A stretch of DNA of 13,810 nucleotides from Hyphomicrobiales bacterium. Lineage in GTDB: Bacteria > Pseudomonadota > Alphaproteobacteria > Rhizobiales > JAJFHC01. Of this stretch, positions 1 through 7,248 are shown piece after piece. The position numbers were made by a program, and so were the translations under genes. The stretch lies in NCBI GenBank assembly GCA_021775835.1, contig JAJFHC010000257.1:1-13810 (forward strand). Direction: 5' to 3'. The stretch's first letter is position 1. Each line of letters opens with the position of its first letter. Below the pieces are notes generated by a model that made no database searches, had not been told where the DNA came from, and worked only from the letters and a program-made list of their open reading frames with translations.

Positions 1-357
1 CGGCGATACAAGACACAAGGTGCCCGACGGGATCACAAGCAAGTCGAGCGGAAGCTGGCATACTGATTCGTCACCGAGAACTACACCAAAGCCGCCGGCG
101 CATTCCTGACACACATCGTGTCGTATCCCAAGCGCAAGGCAATAGTGAAACTCGACGCGGATGGCCGACCGATTGCAACAATGAAGATTGGCAACAGGAC
201 GGTTCGACTGTCGCATGCCTTCGCCGATGTGGACACGTCCGGCTTCTTTCCCGACGTAAAGTCGGTCGACATTTACGGCTACGATGTCGATACCGGCAAG
301 GTCGTGTGGGAACACATCAAACCGAAAAAGAAGACGCAGCCCACCAGCGACAGGTGA
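1..357 (+). pseudogene. Unassigned reading frame interrupted by an in-frame TGA; possible partial or decayed gene
   Basis: One frame runs from the window edge through a TGA at 64-66 and on to a stop at 355-357. The part before the TGA encodes a short, very basic tail (ending VERKLAY). The part after it is open for 97 codons and looks protein-like, with beta-type segments such as AIVKLDADGRPI and GKVVWEHI and a lysine-rich end. The only early start in the second part is a GTG at 118, which has no ribosome site in front of it; an ATG at 181 is the next choice. I do not recognise the protein. It may be a real 79-residue gene from 118, or two halves of one gene broken by a stop. The left edge is cut, so the upstream length is unknown. 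Confidence 0.35.
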
Positions 358-485
358 GCATCAGGCAGGTCAATCGCCTCCCCCTCGAACATTGATAAAT
401 CAAGGCCGGCGACTCCCTGTACGGTGCGCGAGGTTCGCGAATAGAAACACGTGGACGCGAAAGACAAACTTCTTGGAGACGAACG

Positions 486-1181
486 GTGAAGACAATTGGG
501 CTTATCGGTGGAATGAGTTGGGAAAGCACAGTTGTCTATTACCATTTGCTCAACCAGTTGGCGCGCGAACGACTTGGGGGCCTGCACTCAGCCGAGTTGC
601 TGTTGTGGTCATTCGACTTTGCCGAGATCGAGGCATACCAGGCGGCAGGCGACTGGAGTTCAGCGGAAGACGCAATGATCGCTGCCGCCCGCAATGTCGA
701 ACGGGGCGGCGCAGAATGCATCGTCATCTGCACCAACACAATGCACAAGATGGCCCAGGTCGTGCAGGACGCCGTCCAGATCCCTCTTCTGCACATCGCG
801 GATGCAACCGCTTCGGCGATAAAGGCAAGCAACGCAAACAAGCCACTGCTCCTGGCGACCCGGTACACGATGGAGCAGGATTTCTACAAGGGTCACCTGA
901 AGGACAATCACAACATTGACGTGTGCATCCCCGACGACCAGGGGCGCACGATCGTGCATGACATTATCTACGACGAACTGTGTCAGGGAAAAATCAGGTC
1001 AGTCTCCAAACAGCTTTATCTTGAAACGGTCGCGAGGGCGCGCGACGCCGGGGCCGACAGTGTCATCTTCGGCTGTACCGAAGTCGGGTTGTTGATTTCC
1101 CAAGGCGACCTCGACATACCCGCGTTCGATTCCACCGCGCTGCATGCAAGGGCCGCTCTGGATTTTGCCCTGGCTCCTTGA
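486..1181 (+). CDS. Aspartate/glutamate racemase family protein (RacD/YgeA type)
   Basis: This 231-residue protein belongs to the cofactor-independent Asp/Glu racemase family, which interconverts D- and L-amino acids by a two-cysteine proton-transfer mechanism in the cytosol. Sequence support: the N-terminal IGLIGGMSWEST block (residues 4-15), the first catalytic cysteine in CTNTMHKM (Cys82), the LLATRYTMEQ segment (122-131), and the second cysteine in GCTEVG (Cys197). The length is normal for the family. The start is GTG at 486, supported by GGAG at 475-478 seven bases upstream. It converges with the hydrolase on the other strand, with only six bases between the stops. Family members include YgeA-like broad-specificity racemases and poorly characterised homologues, so the substrate is not settled. 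Confidence 0.92.
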   Translation: MKTIGLIGGMSWESTVVYYHLLNQLARERLGGLHSAELLLWSFDFAEIEAYQAAGDWSSAEDAMIAAARNVERGGAECIVICTNTMHKMAQVVQDAVQIPLLHIADATASAIKASNANKPLLLATRYTMEQDFYKGHLKDNHNIDVCIPDDQGRTIVHDIIYDELCQGKIRSVSKQLYLETVARARDAGADSVIFGCTEVGLLISQGDLDIPAFDSTALHARAALDFALAP

Positions 1182-1187
1182 GGTGGT

Positions 1188-2057
1188 CTAAGCAATCCGG
1201 AAACCGTCATCCCAGCGCGTGACCCGACCGGTCGAGGGTGCTGGGAAATGGGCCGTACACATGATAGTCGATGTGTCGCAATATCTTTCAAACAGCTGAC
1301 GCCGTGTCCGGCCTGCCATGGCGGAATCGTAATCCGAAAACATGCCAAGTTCCGGGTAGCGCGCCTGCAGCGGTGAATGCACCATGTCACCCGTGACAAG
1401 CGCATCACGATCCCCTGATCCCACATGAACGCAGTAGTGATCGATTGTGTGTCCGGGAGATGGGACCAGATGCACATGGTCGTTGAGCCAGTGATCGCTT
1501 TTGACGATTTCCGCCTTGTTGGCGTCGACGATGGGGAACACAGAGTCAGTCATCCAGCCGCAGCTTTCAGGCGTTTCACGAGCCCGTTCCGTCCAGTAAG
1601 AAAGCTCCTTGTCTGCAAAAACATATCGGGCGTTGGGGAACGTCGGCACCCACTGACCGTTTTCCAGCTTGGTGTTCCATCCCACATGGTCGGTATGAAG
1701 GTGTGTACACATGACGAAATCGATGTCTTCGAACGTCAATCCGGCAGCCCGGAAGCTGTCCTCGTAACGGCTGGAATTCATCATGTTCCACATCGGCCTG
1801 GTGGGCCGCGGCTTGTGATTGCCGACGCAACTGTCGATCAGGATCGTGTGGTGGGGTGTGCGGACGATATAGCTCTGGACACATAAATTGACATACTGGC
1901 TTTCCGGGTTCACGAACACGGGCTCCAGCCAGTTGCGGTGCGCTTCAAGTCGGTCTGGCGACAGGGTCGGAAAGAAATCAAAAACGCCCATGAACGGGCC
2001 ATCGTCTTCAACAATCTGACTGATCGTGACATCACCGAAGTCCAGGGGGTGGATCAT
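1188..2057 (-). CDS. Metallo-beta-lactamase-fold metal-dependent hydrolase
   Basis: The protein carries the full dinuclear zinc signature of the MBL superfamily. Numbered from an upstream ATG at 2096, the sites are THLHTDHVGW with His132, His134, Asp136 and His137, PGHT with His216, TGDM with Asp237, and TAHF with His283. The 302-residue form from 2096 has no convincing ribosome site. I prefer the ATG at 2057, which begins MIHPLDFGDV, the usual opening strand of this subfamily, and gives 289 residues; it also lacks a strong ribosome site, so the start is open. There is no signal peptide, so it is probably cytosolic. Lactonases, thioesterase-like and organophosphate-degrading enzymes share this layout. 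A catabolic hydrolase acting on a lactone or ester is an inference from its neighbours. It is divergent from the M24 gene and probably shares the control region with it. Confidence 0.9.
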   Translation of the reverse strand: MIHPLDFGDVTISQIVEDDGPFMGVFDFFPTLSPDRLEAHRNWLEPVFVNPESQYVNLCVQSYIVRTPHHTILIDSCVGNHKPRPTRPMWNMMNSSRYEDSFRAAGLTFEDIDFVMCTHLHTDHVGWNTKLENGQWVPTFPNARYVFADKELSYWTERARETPESCGWMTDSVFPIVDANKAEIVKSDHWLNDHVHLVPSPGHTIDHYCVHVGSGDRDALVTGDMVHSPLQARYPELGMFSDYDSAMAGRTRRQLFERYCDTSTIMCTAHFPAPSTGRVTRWDDGFRIA

Positions 2058-2143
2058 TTGGACATATCTCAGTTGGAGTTGACCGGCCCTCAGCATATCT
2101 CATAGGTGACCAGCAAACACGTGAATTGGGGCTCTCCCAAACA

Positions 2144-2213
2144 GGCGTCATCACCGCCAACCAACGTCCCCCAATGATTGACGGTTGACGCCCAATCCAC
2201 AAAAGCGTCAAAT
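2144..2213 (+). promoter_or_regulatory. Candidate promoter and TGACG-type operator sites in the divergent intergenic region
   Basis: Two copies of TTGACG lie seven bases apart at 2178-2183 and 2185-2190. The second, followed by a 17-base spacer and TCAAAT at 2208-2213 (4 of 6 matches to TATAAT), could be a sigma-70-type promoter for the M24 gene at 2245. The pentamer TGACG or its complement occurs four times, at 2146-2150, 2179-2183, 2186-2190 and 2206-2210. GGCGTCA at 2144-2150 and TGACGCC at 2186-2192 form an inverted pair. A regulator binding these sites could control both divergent genes. No regulator gene is present in the window. This is pattern evidence only. Confidence 0.3.
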
Positions 2214-2244
2214 CCGGCAAATATCAGGCTTTGGGGAGATAGCT

Positions 2245-3513
2245 ATGGTGCTCGAAACTGACCGCGACATATTTGATGTGGCGGAACACACTGAACACGT
2301 CACTTTTCAGCAAACCACACGGAAAACCGCGGCCGGTTATGATCTGCCGATGGTGCTGCACGACCGCCTTGCGTTCTCACCTGAAGAGTACGTTCGGCGT
2401 TACGATGTCATCCAGGCCGCCATGGAGGAACACGGTTTCGATGCCGTACTGGCCCGTGGACCTGAGAACATCACCTATTGCTCCGGTTATGAAACGCCCG
2501 GCTATTACAAGTATCACTGCATCGTCATCCCGAAGCATGGTGAGCCGGTTTTCGTTGTGCGGGATTTTGAATGGATCAACACGCCGGAATTTGCCTGGAG
2601 CACCAAGATCGCGAAGGTCTTCGATTGGGATCATCCGCCAAGCGTCCTCGTAAATGTGCTGCGCCAACTGGGCTTGGGAGAAGGCAAACGGATCGGCGTC
2701 GAAAAACAGGGCTTCTTTTATACAGTCGACGAACACGAAACGCTCGCCCGTGATTTGCCCGGCAACACCTACGCGGATGCCACCCAGATATTCTGGGATG
2801 CACGCATGATCAAGTCCGACGAGGAGATCGCTGTCATGCGCAAGTCGGCAGCCCTCGTCGACATGGCCATGCAGGCCGGTTGGGACGCCTCGGTACCGGG
2901 CGCGTCTGCTGACGAAGTAAACGGCGTCGTCAACAAAGTTCTGCTTGAGAACGGCGGTCAGTACATGGGGCTGCCCCCGTTCGTGCTGGCGGGAGAGCGC
3001 TCCTGCCTGCCGCACCAGACCGGTGGTTCCAACCGGCTCAAGGATAACGATCTCATGTATTTCGAGATCTCCGCCTCGCAGCATCGATATACGGCCGCAC
3101 TCATGCGTACCATCTTCATCGGCAAACCGGAGGACGAATGGGTCCGCGCGGCAGACGCCGTGATAGGTGCGGTCGATGCAGCGCTGGAAATCATCAAACC
3201 AGGTGTGACCCCTCATGAGGCGGACACGGCTGCCCGTGCGGTTACTGAAAAGGCAGGTTTTGGTGCCTATCACCGCAACCGGTTGGGGTATTCAATCGGT
3301 GTTGCCTATCCGCCTGACTGGGGCGAAGGCGAGGTCATTTCGTTGCGCCAGGATGAACACCGCGAACTGAAGCCGGGTATGACCTTTCACATGCCGCCGC
3401 TTTGTCTGAAGTATCGCGAATACGGCATCGGATTTTCGGAATCTATTGTTGTCACCGAAACCGGGTGTGAACCTTTGTCCAAGATGTCCCGTGAAGTGGT
3501 TATCAAGAGCTAG
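2245..3513 (+). CDS. M24 family (creatinase / Xaa-Pro aminopeptidase / ectoine hydrolase-like) protein
   Basis: The frame is open from 2185, but the ATG at 2245 has an excellent ribosome site (GGGGAG at 2233-2238, six bases away), giving 422 residues. Residues about 46-180 fit the creatinase N-terminal domain (RYDVIQAAMEEHGFDAVLAR, GPENITYCSGY). Residues about 190-420 fit the pita-bread M24 catalytic domain (MIKSDEEIAVMRKSA, GYSIGVAYPPDWGEG, KPGMTFHMPP, GFSESIVVTE). The canonical metal ligands of M24 peptidases are mostly missing: the segment holding the two aspartates reads FEISASQHRYTAALMRT, and the usual glutamate after GM-x-F is His382. Creatinase and the ectoine hydrolase DoeA/EutD are metal-free amidohydrolases of this fold, so cleavage of a C-N bond in a small molecule fits better than peptide cleavage. 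The substrate is not determinable; DoeA itself is a reasonable candidate. Confidence 0.9.
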   Translation: MVLETDRDIFDVAEHTEHVTFQQTTRKTAAGYDLPMVLHDRLAFSPEEYVRRYDVIQAAMEEHGFDAVLARGPENITYCSGYETPGYYKYHCIVIPKHGEPVFVVRDFEWINTPEFAWSTKIAKVFDWDHPPSVLVNVLRQLGLGEGKRIGVEKQGFFYTVDEHETLARDLPGNTYADATQIFWDARMIKSDEEIAVMRKSAALVDMAMQAGWDASVPGASADEVNGVVNKVLLENGGQYMGLPPFVLAGERSCLPHQTGGSNRLKDNDLMYFEISASQHRYTAALMRTIFIGKPEDEWVRAADAVIGAVDAALEIIKPGVTPHEADTAARAVTEKAGFGAYHRNRLGYSIGVAYPPDWGEGEVISLRQDEHRELKPGMTFHMPPLCLKYREYGIGFSESIVVTETGCEPLSKMSREVVIKS

Positions 3514-3566
3514 AATGAGGAACAGTCTGAAAAAGACTATTAAGGGTCGGTTGGTATTCTGAGAGA

Positions 3567-3773
3567 ATGGTACCCTGGTTGAATTTCATTATTCCCTTCG
3601 GCTTCTCGGTCCTGGGACTTTGGGCCTTTCTGATGTTGCCTGGACCTTACGGAATTCTGGCGTTTGTTGGCTTGTTCCTGATCGGATCTTGCGTCGGGAC
3701 GTATTTTTTCAAACGATACGCCACCTTGGAGCAGATCAAGGCTGATCTTGAGGCACGGCTTCAAAACGACTGA
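3567..3773 (+). CDS. Small two-helix membrane protein, function unknown
   Basis: This is a 68-residue ORF starting at ATG 3567, with GAGAG at 3561-3565 very close upstream, so the ribosome site is marginal. Residues 5-25 (FIIPFGFSVLGLWAFLML) and 28-48 (GILAFVGLFLIGSCVGTYFF) are two hydrophobic helices separated by a Gly-Pro turn. A charged amphipathic tail follows (KRYATLEQIKADLEARLQND) that would lie in the cytosol or form a short coil. It sits 53 bases after the M24 gene in the same direction and may be cotranscribed with it. I do not recognise a family. The clear helix-turn-helix-tail pattern makes it more likely real than chance. Confidence 0.65.
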   Translation: MVPWLNFIIPFGFSVLGLWAFLMLPGPYGILAFVGLFLIGSCVGTYFFKRYATLEQIKADLEARLQND

Positions 3774-3803
3774 AATGCATCTCGTTTCGTCTGTGCGTCA
3801 AAC

Positions 3804-4163
3804 TCATAGCATCAGTTCGAATTCATCCAGTTCAGCGAACACACCGGAGTTGTACGCCGACTTGGGAAATATGAACCGTCGCGGTTTCCCGCCGTCCACG
3901 AGTACAGCACAACCGGTCGCATTGAATGTGATCGCGTAGAAACTTTTGAACTTGTCGCCATAGTGCCAATACAAAAGGGCCTGACCGTCGTCACTGCGTT
4001 TGATGCGGAAGACGGGATCGCCATAACCGCTGCTGTTGGCGTAGGACTTTATTTGCCGGGCCACGGATTGCAGATCGGCACATGACTGCGACGCGCCTGG
4101 CCGGGGCGTCGGCAGAGCCAAGCAGGCCACAAACACCGTAATCGTAATCAATCGGTACAACAT
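3804..4163 (-). CDS. Small exported protein, function unknown
   Basis: The frame is open from 4226, but the internal ATG at 4163 begins a textbook signal peptide (MLYRLITITVFVACLALP, then a likely cleavage near PGASQS) and has AGGGA about nine bases upstream, so I take it as the start (119 residues). The mature part begins SCADLQSVARQIKSY and contains two cysteines, one early and one in the ATGCAVLVDGGK segment, which could pair in the periplasm. Alternating strands (ALLYWHYGDKFKSFYAITF) suggest a small beta-rich fold. It is preceded on the same strand by the DUF899 gene, with 68 bases between that stop and this start, so the two may be cotranscribed. I do not recognise a family. Confidence 0.7.
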   Translation of the reverse strand: MLYRLITITVFVACLALPTPRPGASQSCADLQSVARQIKSYANSSGYGDPVFRIKRSDDGQALLYWHYGDKFKSFYAITFNATGCAVLVDGGKPRRFIFPKSAYNSGVFAELDEFELML

Positions 4164-4231
4164 GCCGCGAATCCCTGCTTGATCAGGCACTCTTCGTAGA
4201 CAACCGCAATTACAGCTAATCCTCACACCGA

Positions 4232-4828
4232 TCAGTCGCGGACGTTCTCACCGCCGTCGTCAAGGGTTGTCGGCCGGCCCCAATAATGAAACTGCGGCGT
4301 CCATGCATCCGCGCCCTGACCGCCAAGAGCCAGGAAGTGCCAGACCGGTGAATACAGGTCGCCCGGACCAAAACCAGTGCGGCCGCGGCGCACAATCTTG
4401 TCGGACTGACGTTCATATATAGTAGCACCGGGAAAGTTTGCGTGTTCGCCCATTGTGCATTGCTCAGCCATGTAGTCGCCGCCGCCGTGAGACGCCAAGC
4501 GGAACTTCCAACCCCGGTCAAGCGCCATCCGGCGTTGCGTTTCCGGTGGATCCTTCGAAACAAATGCAACAGCCATGGCGTCCTCAAGATGGTCTAGAAC
4601 GCCGTTGATGCCGTCCGCCCACAACGTGCAGTAACGGCACCCCTGCCCCATATTGTGGATCATCAATAACCGGTCACGTCCGGCAAACAGGGAAGACAGG
4701 TTGGTTTCGCCATCAATCGTCTGGAACGCATAATCCTTGACCTCGGTGGCCGCTTCGTTGCGCCGCAGAGCAGCAAGCTGTTGCGTCTTTTCCATAATCT
4801 CGAATTCGAGTTTTTCGGCTTCAGTCAC
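4232..4828 (-). CDS. DUF899 family thioredoxin-fold protein
   Basis: This 198-residue protein matches the DUF899 / thioredoxin-like family, predicted dithiol-disulfide proteins of unknown biological role. The evidence is the N-terminal charged helix (residues 1-24), a DYAFQTIDGETNLSSLFAGRD strand-loop, the LLMIHNMGQGCRYCTLW motif with a CRYC redox pair (Cys64, Cys67), and the AMAVAFVSKDPPE segment where related proteins have VS(R)AP. The C-terminal half contains FPGATIYERQ and LYSPVWHFLALG, typical of the family end. The start is GTG at 4828, supported by AGGAGG (complement at 4838-4843) nine bases upstream; the nearer ATG runs straight into TAG. Thiol-disulfide exchange is a fold-based expectation only. 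Confidence 0.88.
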   Translation of the reverse strand: MTEAEKLEFEIMEKTQQLAALRRNEAATEVKDYAFQTIDGETNLSSLFAGRDRLLMIHNMGQGCRYCTLWADGINGVLDHLEDAMAVAFVSKDPPETQRRMALDRGWKFRLASHGGGDYMAEQCTMGEHANFPGATIYERQSDKIVRRGRTGFGPGDLYSPVWHFLALGGQGADAWTPQFHYWGRPTTLDDGGENVRD

Positions 4829-5022
4829 GTCCTACATCCTCCTGATAATCTATCGGCAATAATGCGCGTGCCCTCAGAGTTTACAAGCAATCGGCCAAAA
4901 CTGCGGCACCGGTGGTATCCAAGCCTTTTTCAGTGAATGACGCAGCCGGTTCTGGCCAAGTGCTGACGGTCATGGCAGTTTATCATGGGTTTGGACCACA
5001 CTTGAACAGGGTTGCCTTGACG

Positions 5023-5694
5023 ATGTCGCCAGATGACGATTCCCGACCAACCGCCGATTTAGTCGCACGGCTCTCTCAGCTTGCCACCAGTACGCTTGCG
5101 AACGCACTTGATAACACCGGTCTTCACGACAATGTCATTGCCCACATCAAGGCCGTTGCCTCCGGCCTCCGGTTTGCCGGCCCCGCTGTCACAGTCAAGG
5201 AACGCGCAGGCGCGTATGGTGATTTCACCTCCGACGACTTTGCGGTCGGCACCATGATCGATGCAGCTCGGGCAGGCGACATTATCGTGGTCGACGCCGG
5301 CGGAGCGGAGTACTCCACCTGGGGCGGCATGGCGTCTCTTGCCGCCAAGGTGAAAGGCGTTGCCGGCCTCATGGTCGACGGTGCGGTGCGTGATCTGGAG
5401 GAAATCGTTGAATTTGGTTTCCCGGTGTTTTCACGACACATGACACTGACAACCGGTCGCCTGCGGCTCAGGATCGAGGCAATCAACGACACAGTCGCAA
5501 TCGACGGCGTGGCGGTCGCGCCGGGAGACATCATCGTCGCAGACGGAACTGGAGCGGTGTGTTTGCCACTGGACCGCGCAGAAGAAATCACCTTCCTTGC
5601 AGAAAAGTATGCGATGGACGATGCCGCCGCTGTCGAGGACATCCGTGCCGGATTGAGTTTCACGCAGGCCATGGCGAAATACAAAGGGATCTGA
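5023..5694 (+). CDS. RraA-like / 4-hydroxy-4-methyl-2-oxoglutarate aldolase family protein
   Basis: The protein has the RraA fold core: LATSTLANALDNTG at the N-terminus, GPAVTVKERAG, the GDIIVVDAGG strand, the WGGMASLAA loop, and the VDGAVRDLEEI motif that supplies the Arg-Asp pair used by HMG/CHA-type aldolases to bind substrate and metal, then PGDIIVADGTG. The frame is open from 4912, but the ATG at 5023 begins right where the family normally starts (MSPDDDSRPTADLVARLSQL) and gives 223 residues. No strong ribosome site precedes it or the alternative ATG at 4972. RraA itself inhibits RNase E, but many RraA-like proteins in catabolic regions cleave or decarboxylate 2-oxo acids, which I think more likely given the neighbouring enolase-superfamily gene. 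It converges with that gene. Confidence 0.88.
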   Translation: MSPDDDSRPTADLVARLSQLATSTLANALDNTGLHDNVIAHIKAVASGLRFAGPAVTVKERAGAYGDFTSDDFAVGTMIDAARAGDIIVVDAGGAEYSTWGGMASLAAKVKGVAGLMVDGAVRDLEEIVEFGFPVFSRHMTLTTGRLRLRIEAINDTVAIDGVAVAPGDIIVADGTGAVCLPLDRAEEITFLAEKYAMDDAAAVEDIRAGLSFTQAMAKYKGI

Positions 5695-5747
5695 GAACGT
5701 AGCCGGCCTTGCTATCACCCGTCTTTATTCGGTGCGTCAATTACCGA

Positions 5748-6833
5748 TCAGTCGCGATACGGGTGATCCGTAAAAAGCTCAGGTTTGAAATCCATGCCAT
5801 GACCCGCACGATCCGGCGGCATCATCAGGCCGTTTGACACCGGAACGGGTTCCACCCAGAGGTGGTCATACCATCCCATGTGTTCGAGCCAGGATGGGTT
5901 CGGGATGGCGGCGACAAGATGCAGGCTCAACTCAGGAAACATATGCGGAGCAATCGAGATCCCGGCACGATGAGCATGGTCTGAAATGACCCGAAGTTCC
6001 GTGTAGCCGCCGCGCATCAGATCCGGCTGTAATATGGGTAGCTTGCCGCTGGCAAAGAACGGTTTGAGGTCATGATGTGTAAAATGGTTCTCGCCACCCA
6101 CGACCGGGGTGCGGATCGCATCCGCAATCTGGTGATAACCGTCAAAGTTGTCCGCCATGACCGGCTCCTCGAGCCACGTGATGCCATAGTCGTCAAGCCG
6201 ACGTCCGACACTGATCGCCTCGTCGACCGTCCAGCCCTGGTTCACGTCGACCATGATCTCGGTCCCCTCGCCCAATGCTGCCCGCATGTCCCGGACATTG
6301 GCAACATCCTCGTCATGGGTAAAGAGATGGGCGACCTGCATCTTGATGGCCGGGAAGCCCTGGGCGGCAAACCGTTCGGCCTTTTCGATCCTGCCGTCAT
6401 GGCCAAGGCCACGGAAACAGCCTGAACCGTATGCCGGAAGCGGATCCGGCCGGCCACCCCAGATCTTCCAGAGAGGTTTGCCCGCTGATCGGCCAACGGC
6501 ATCCCAAAGGGCGATGTCCAGCGCCGACATGGCCATGACGGTGATACCCATTCGCCCCTGGATGAATGTTGCCTGCCACATCCTTTGCCAGAGCGCCTCC
6601 ACGTCGCCTGCATCCTGGCCAATCAACAGCGGCTTCAGCATTTCATGGATACACATATCAAGGGTCCGCATGCCGCCCGCCAACGGATGCAGATGTCCTG
6701 TGCCGACGACCCCGGAAGCCGTTTCGATCTCAACAATCAGGAGATCAATGTCCTCCAGCGTCAGGAAACCGGTTTTCGGCGGATCGGCAAAAGGCACGGA
6801 AAGGAGGTGCGTTCGAATGTCTTTAATGATCAT
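5748..6833 (-). CDS. Mandelate racemase / muconate lactonizing (enolase superfamily) enzyme
   Basis: Starting at ATG 6833 (GAGGAG seven bases upstream; the longer frame to 6878 lacks support) this is 361 residues. It has the enolase-superfamily capping domain followed by a barrel. Catalytic features in this numbering are IKMQ with Lys164, metal ligands Asp196 (DVNQGW), Glu222/223 (LEEPV) and Glu248 (GGEN), then QPDLMRGG with Asp271 and APHMFPE with His297. A Lys on one face and a His-Asp dyad on the other is the mandelate racemase arrangement, used to abstract the proton alpha to a carboxylate. The outcome is racemisation or acid-sugar dehydration. The usual second Lys of the KxK motif is Gln166 here. 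Substrate unknown; a sugar-acid dehydratase is as likely as a racemase. Confidence 0.92.
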   Translation of the reverse strand: MIIKDIRTHLLSVPFADPPKTGFLTLEDIDLLIVEIETASGVVGTGHLHPLAGGMRTLDMCIHEMLKPLLIGQDAGDVEALWQRMWQATFIQGRMGITVMAMSALDIALWDAVGRSAGKPLWKIWGGRPDPLPAYGSGCFRGLGHDGRIEKAERFAAQGFPAIKMQVAHLFTHDEDVANVRDMRAALGEGTEIMVDVNQGWTVDEAISVGRRLDDYGITWLEEPVMADNFDGYHQIADAIRTPVVGGENHFTHHDLKPFFASGKLPILQPDLMRGGYTELRVISDHAHRAGISIAPHMFPELSLHLVAAIPNPSWLEHMGWYDHLWVEPVPVSNGLMMPPDRAGHGMDFKPELFTDHPYRD

Positions 6834-6926
6834 CTCAGGACTCCTCTTGTGACACTCATTCTCGGGGTGCAGTGACAACTGTTCCAGTAAGCGAACATCT
6901 CATGCATCAAGCGGCTTCCCATATGG

Positions 6927-6956
6927 TTGCAATTATGCCAAAAGGGCAAATATATA
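6927..6956 (+). promoter_or_regulatory. Possible promoter for the tRNA-Ser gene
   Basis: TTGCAA at 6927-6932 and the AT run TATATA at 6951-6956 are 18 bases apart and could serve as -35 and -10 elements reading toward the tRNA about 80 bases downstream. The fit to consensus is moderate, and the AT run could equally belong to a leftward promoter for the enolase-superfamily gene. Confidence 0.25.
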
Positions 6957-7035
6957 TGAGACCCGGGGCCAACGAGATCCCGATTCGCGCGAGGCAACAC
7001 ACGACCTGGTAGCTAAGCCATTGAAAACAAAAGAC

Positions 7036-7125
7036 GGATGGGTGGCCGAGTGGTTGAAGGCACCGGTCTTGAAAACCGGCAGGCGTTAACGCGTCTCGTG
7101 GGTTCGAATCCCACCCCATCCGCCA
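7036..7125 (+). tRNA. tRNA-Ser (anticodon UGA)
   Basis: The sequence folds as a complete class II tRNA. The acceptor stem GGATGGG (7036-7042) pairs with CCCATCC before discriminator G7122 and an encoded CCA at 7123-7125. The anticodon stem CCGGT/ACCGG (7063-7067 and 7075-7079) encloses the loop CTTGAAA with anticodon TGA at 7070-7072. A long variable arm follows, and the T-arm has GTGGG-TTCGAAT-CCCAC. It decodes UCA. The 3' end of the gene is intact although an integrative element begins immediately after it, so the element restores the tRNA sequence on insertion. Confidence 0.97.
7101..7125 (+). other. Inferred attachment site (one end of the integrative element) in the tRNA-Ser 3' end
   Basis: A P4-type integrase gene lies 190 bases downstream of the tRNA and points away from it, the standard layout for elements that recombine into a tRNA 3' end. 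The exact core cannot be set, because the second copy marking the far end is not in this window; I found no repeat of the T-arm/acceptor sequence to the right. The T-arm to CCA span is given as the most probable overlap. Confidence 0.45.
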
Positions 7126-7151
7126 AACTACTGTTTTCACACGTCCGTTGT

Positions 7152-7213
7152 CGTTCGTAGATAACCGCATAACCTACCAATTTCCTTGTGTTTTATTCCA
7201 AGCCCGTTCGTAG
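7152..7213 (+). repeat. Direct repeat CGTTCGTAG, two copies
   Basis: The nonamer CGTTCGTAG occurs at 7152-7160 and again at 7205-7213, both on the plus strand and both between the tRNA and the integrase gene. Their position beside the inferred attachment site suggests integrase arm-type or accessory-factor sites, but no binding data can be read from sequence. Confidence 0.5.
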
Positions 7214-7248
7214 CTGTTCATATGCGTTCGCCTAAAGCCCCGTTTTGT

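Noticed and set aside
284..919. Plus-strand 211-residue frame over the racemase region
   Set aside because: Arg/Pro-rich shadow frame overlapping most of a gene with both catalytic cysteine motifs in the other frame.
2377..3273. Minus-strand 298-residue frame opposite the M24 gene
   Set aside because: Long open antisense of a high-GC gene; no family-like motifs, while the plus strand has clear M24 motifs and a strong ribosome site.
6253..6852. Plus-strand 199-residue frame opposite the enolase-superfamily gene
   Set aside because: Ser/Arg/Pro-rich antisense shadow; the minus strand carries all catalytic motifs.
6907..7170. Minus-strand 87-residue frame containing MGWDSNPRDALTPAGFQ
   Set aside because: It is the antisense of tRNA-Ser; the GWDSNPR string is a well-known artefact of translating serine-type tRNA genes backwards.
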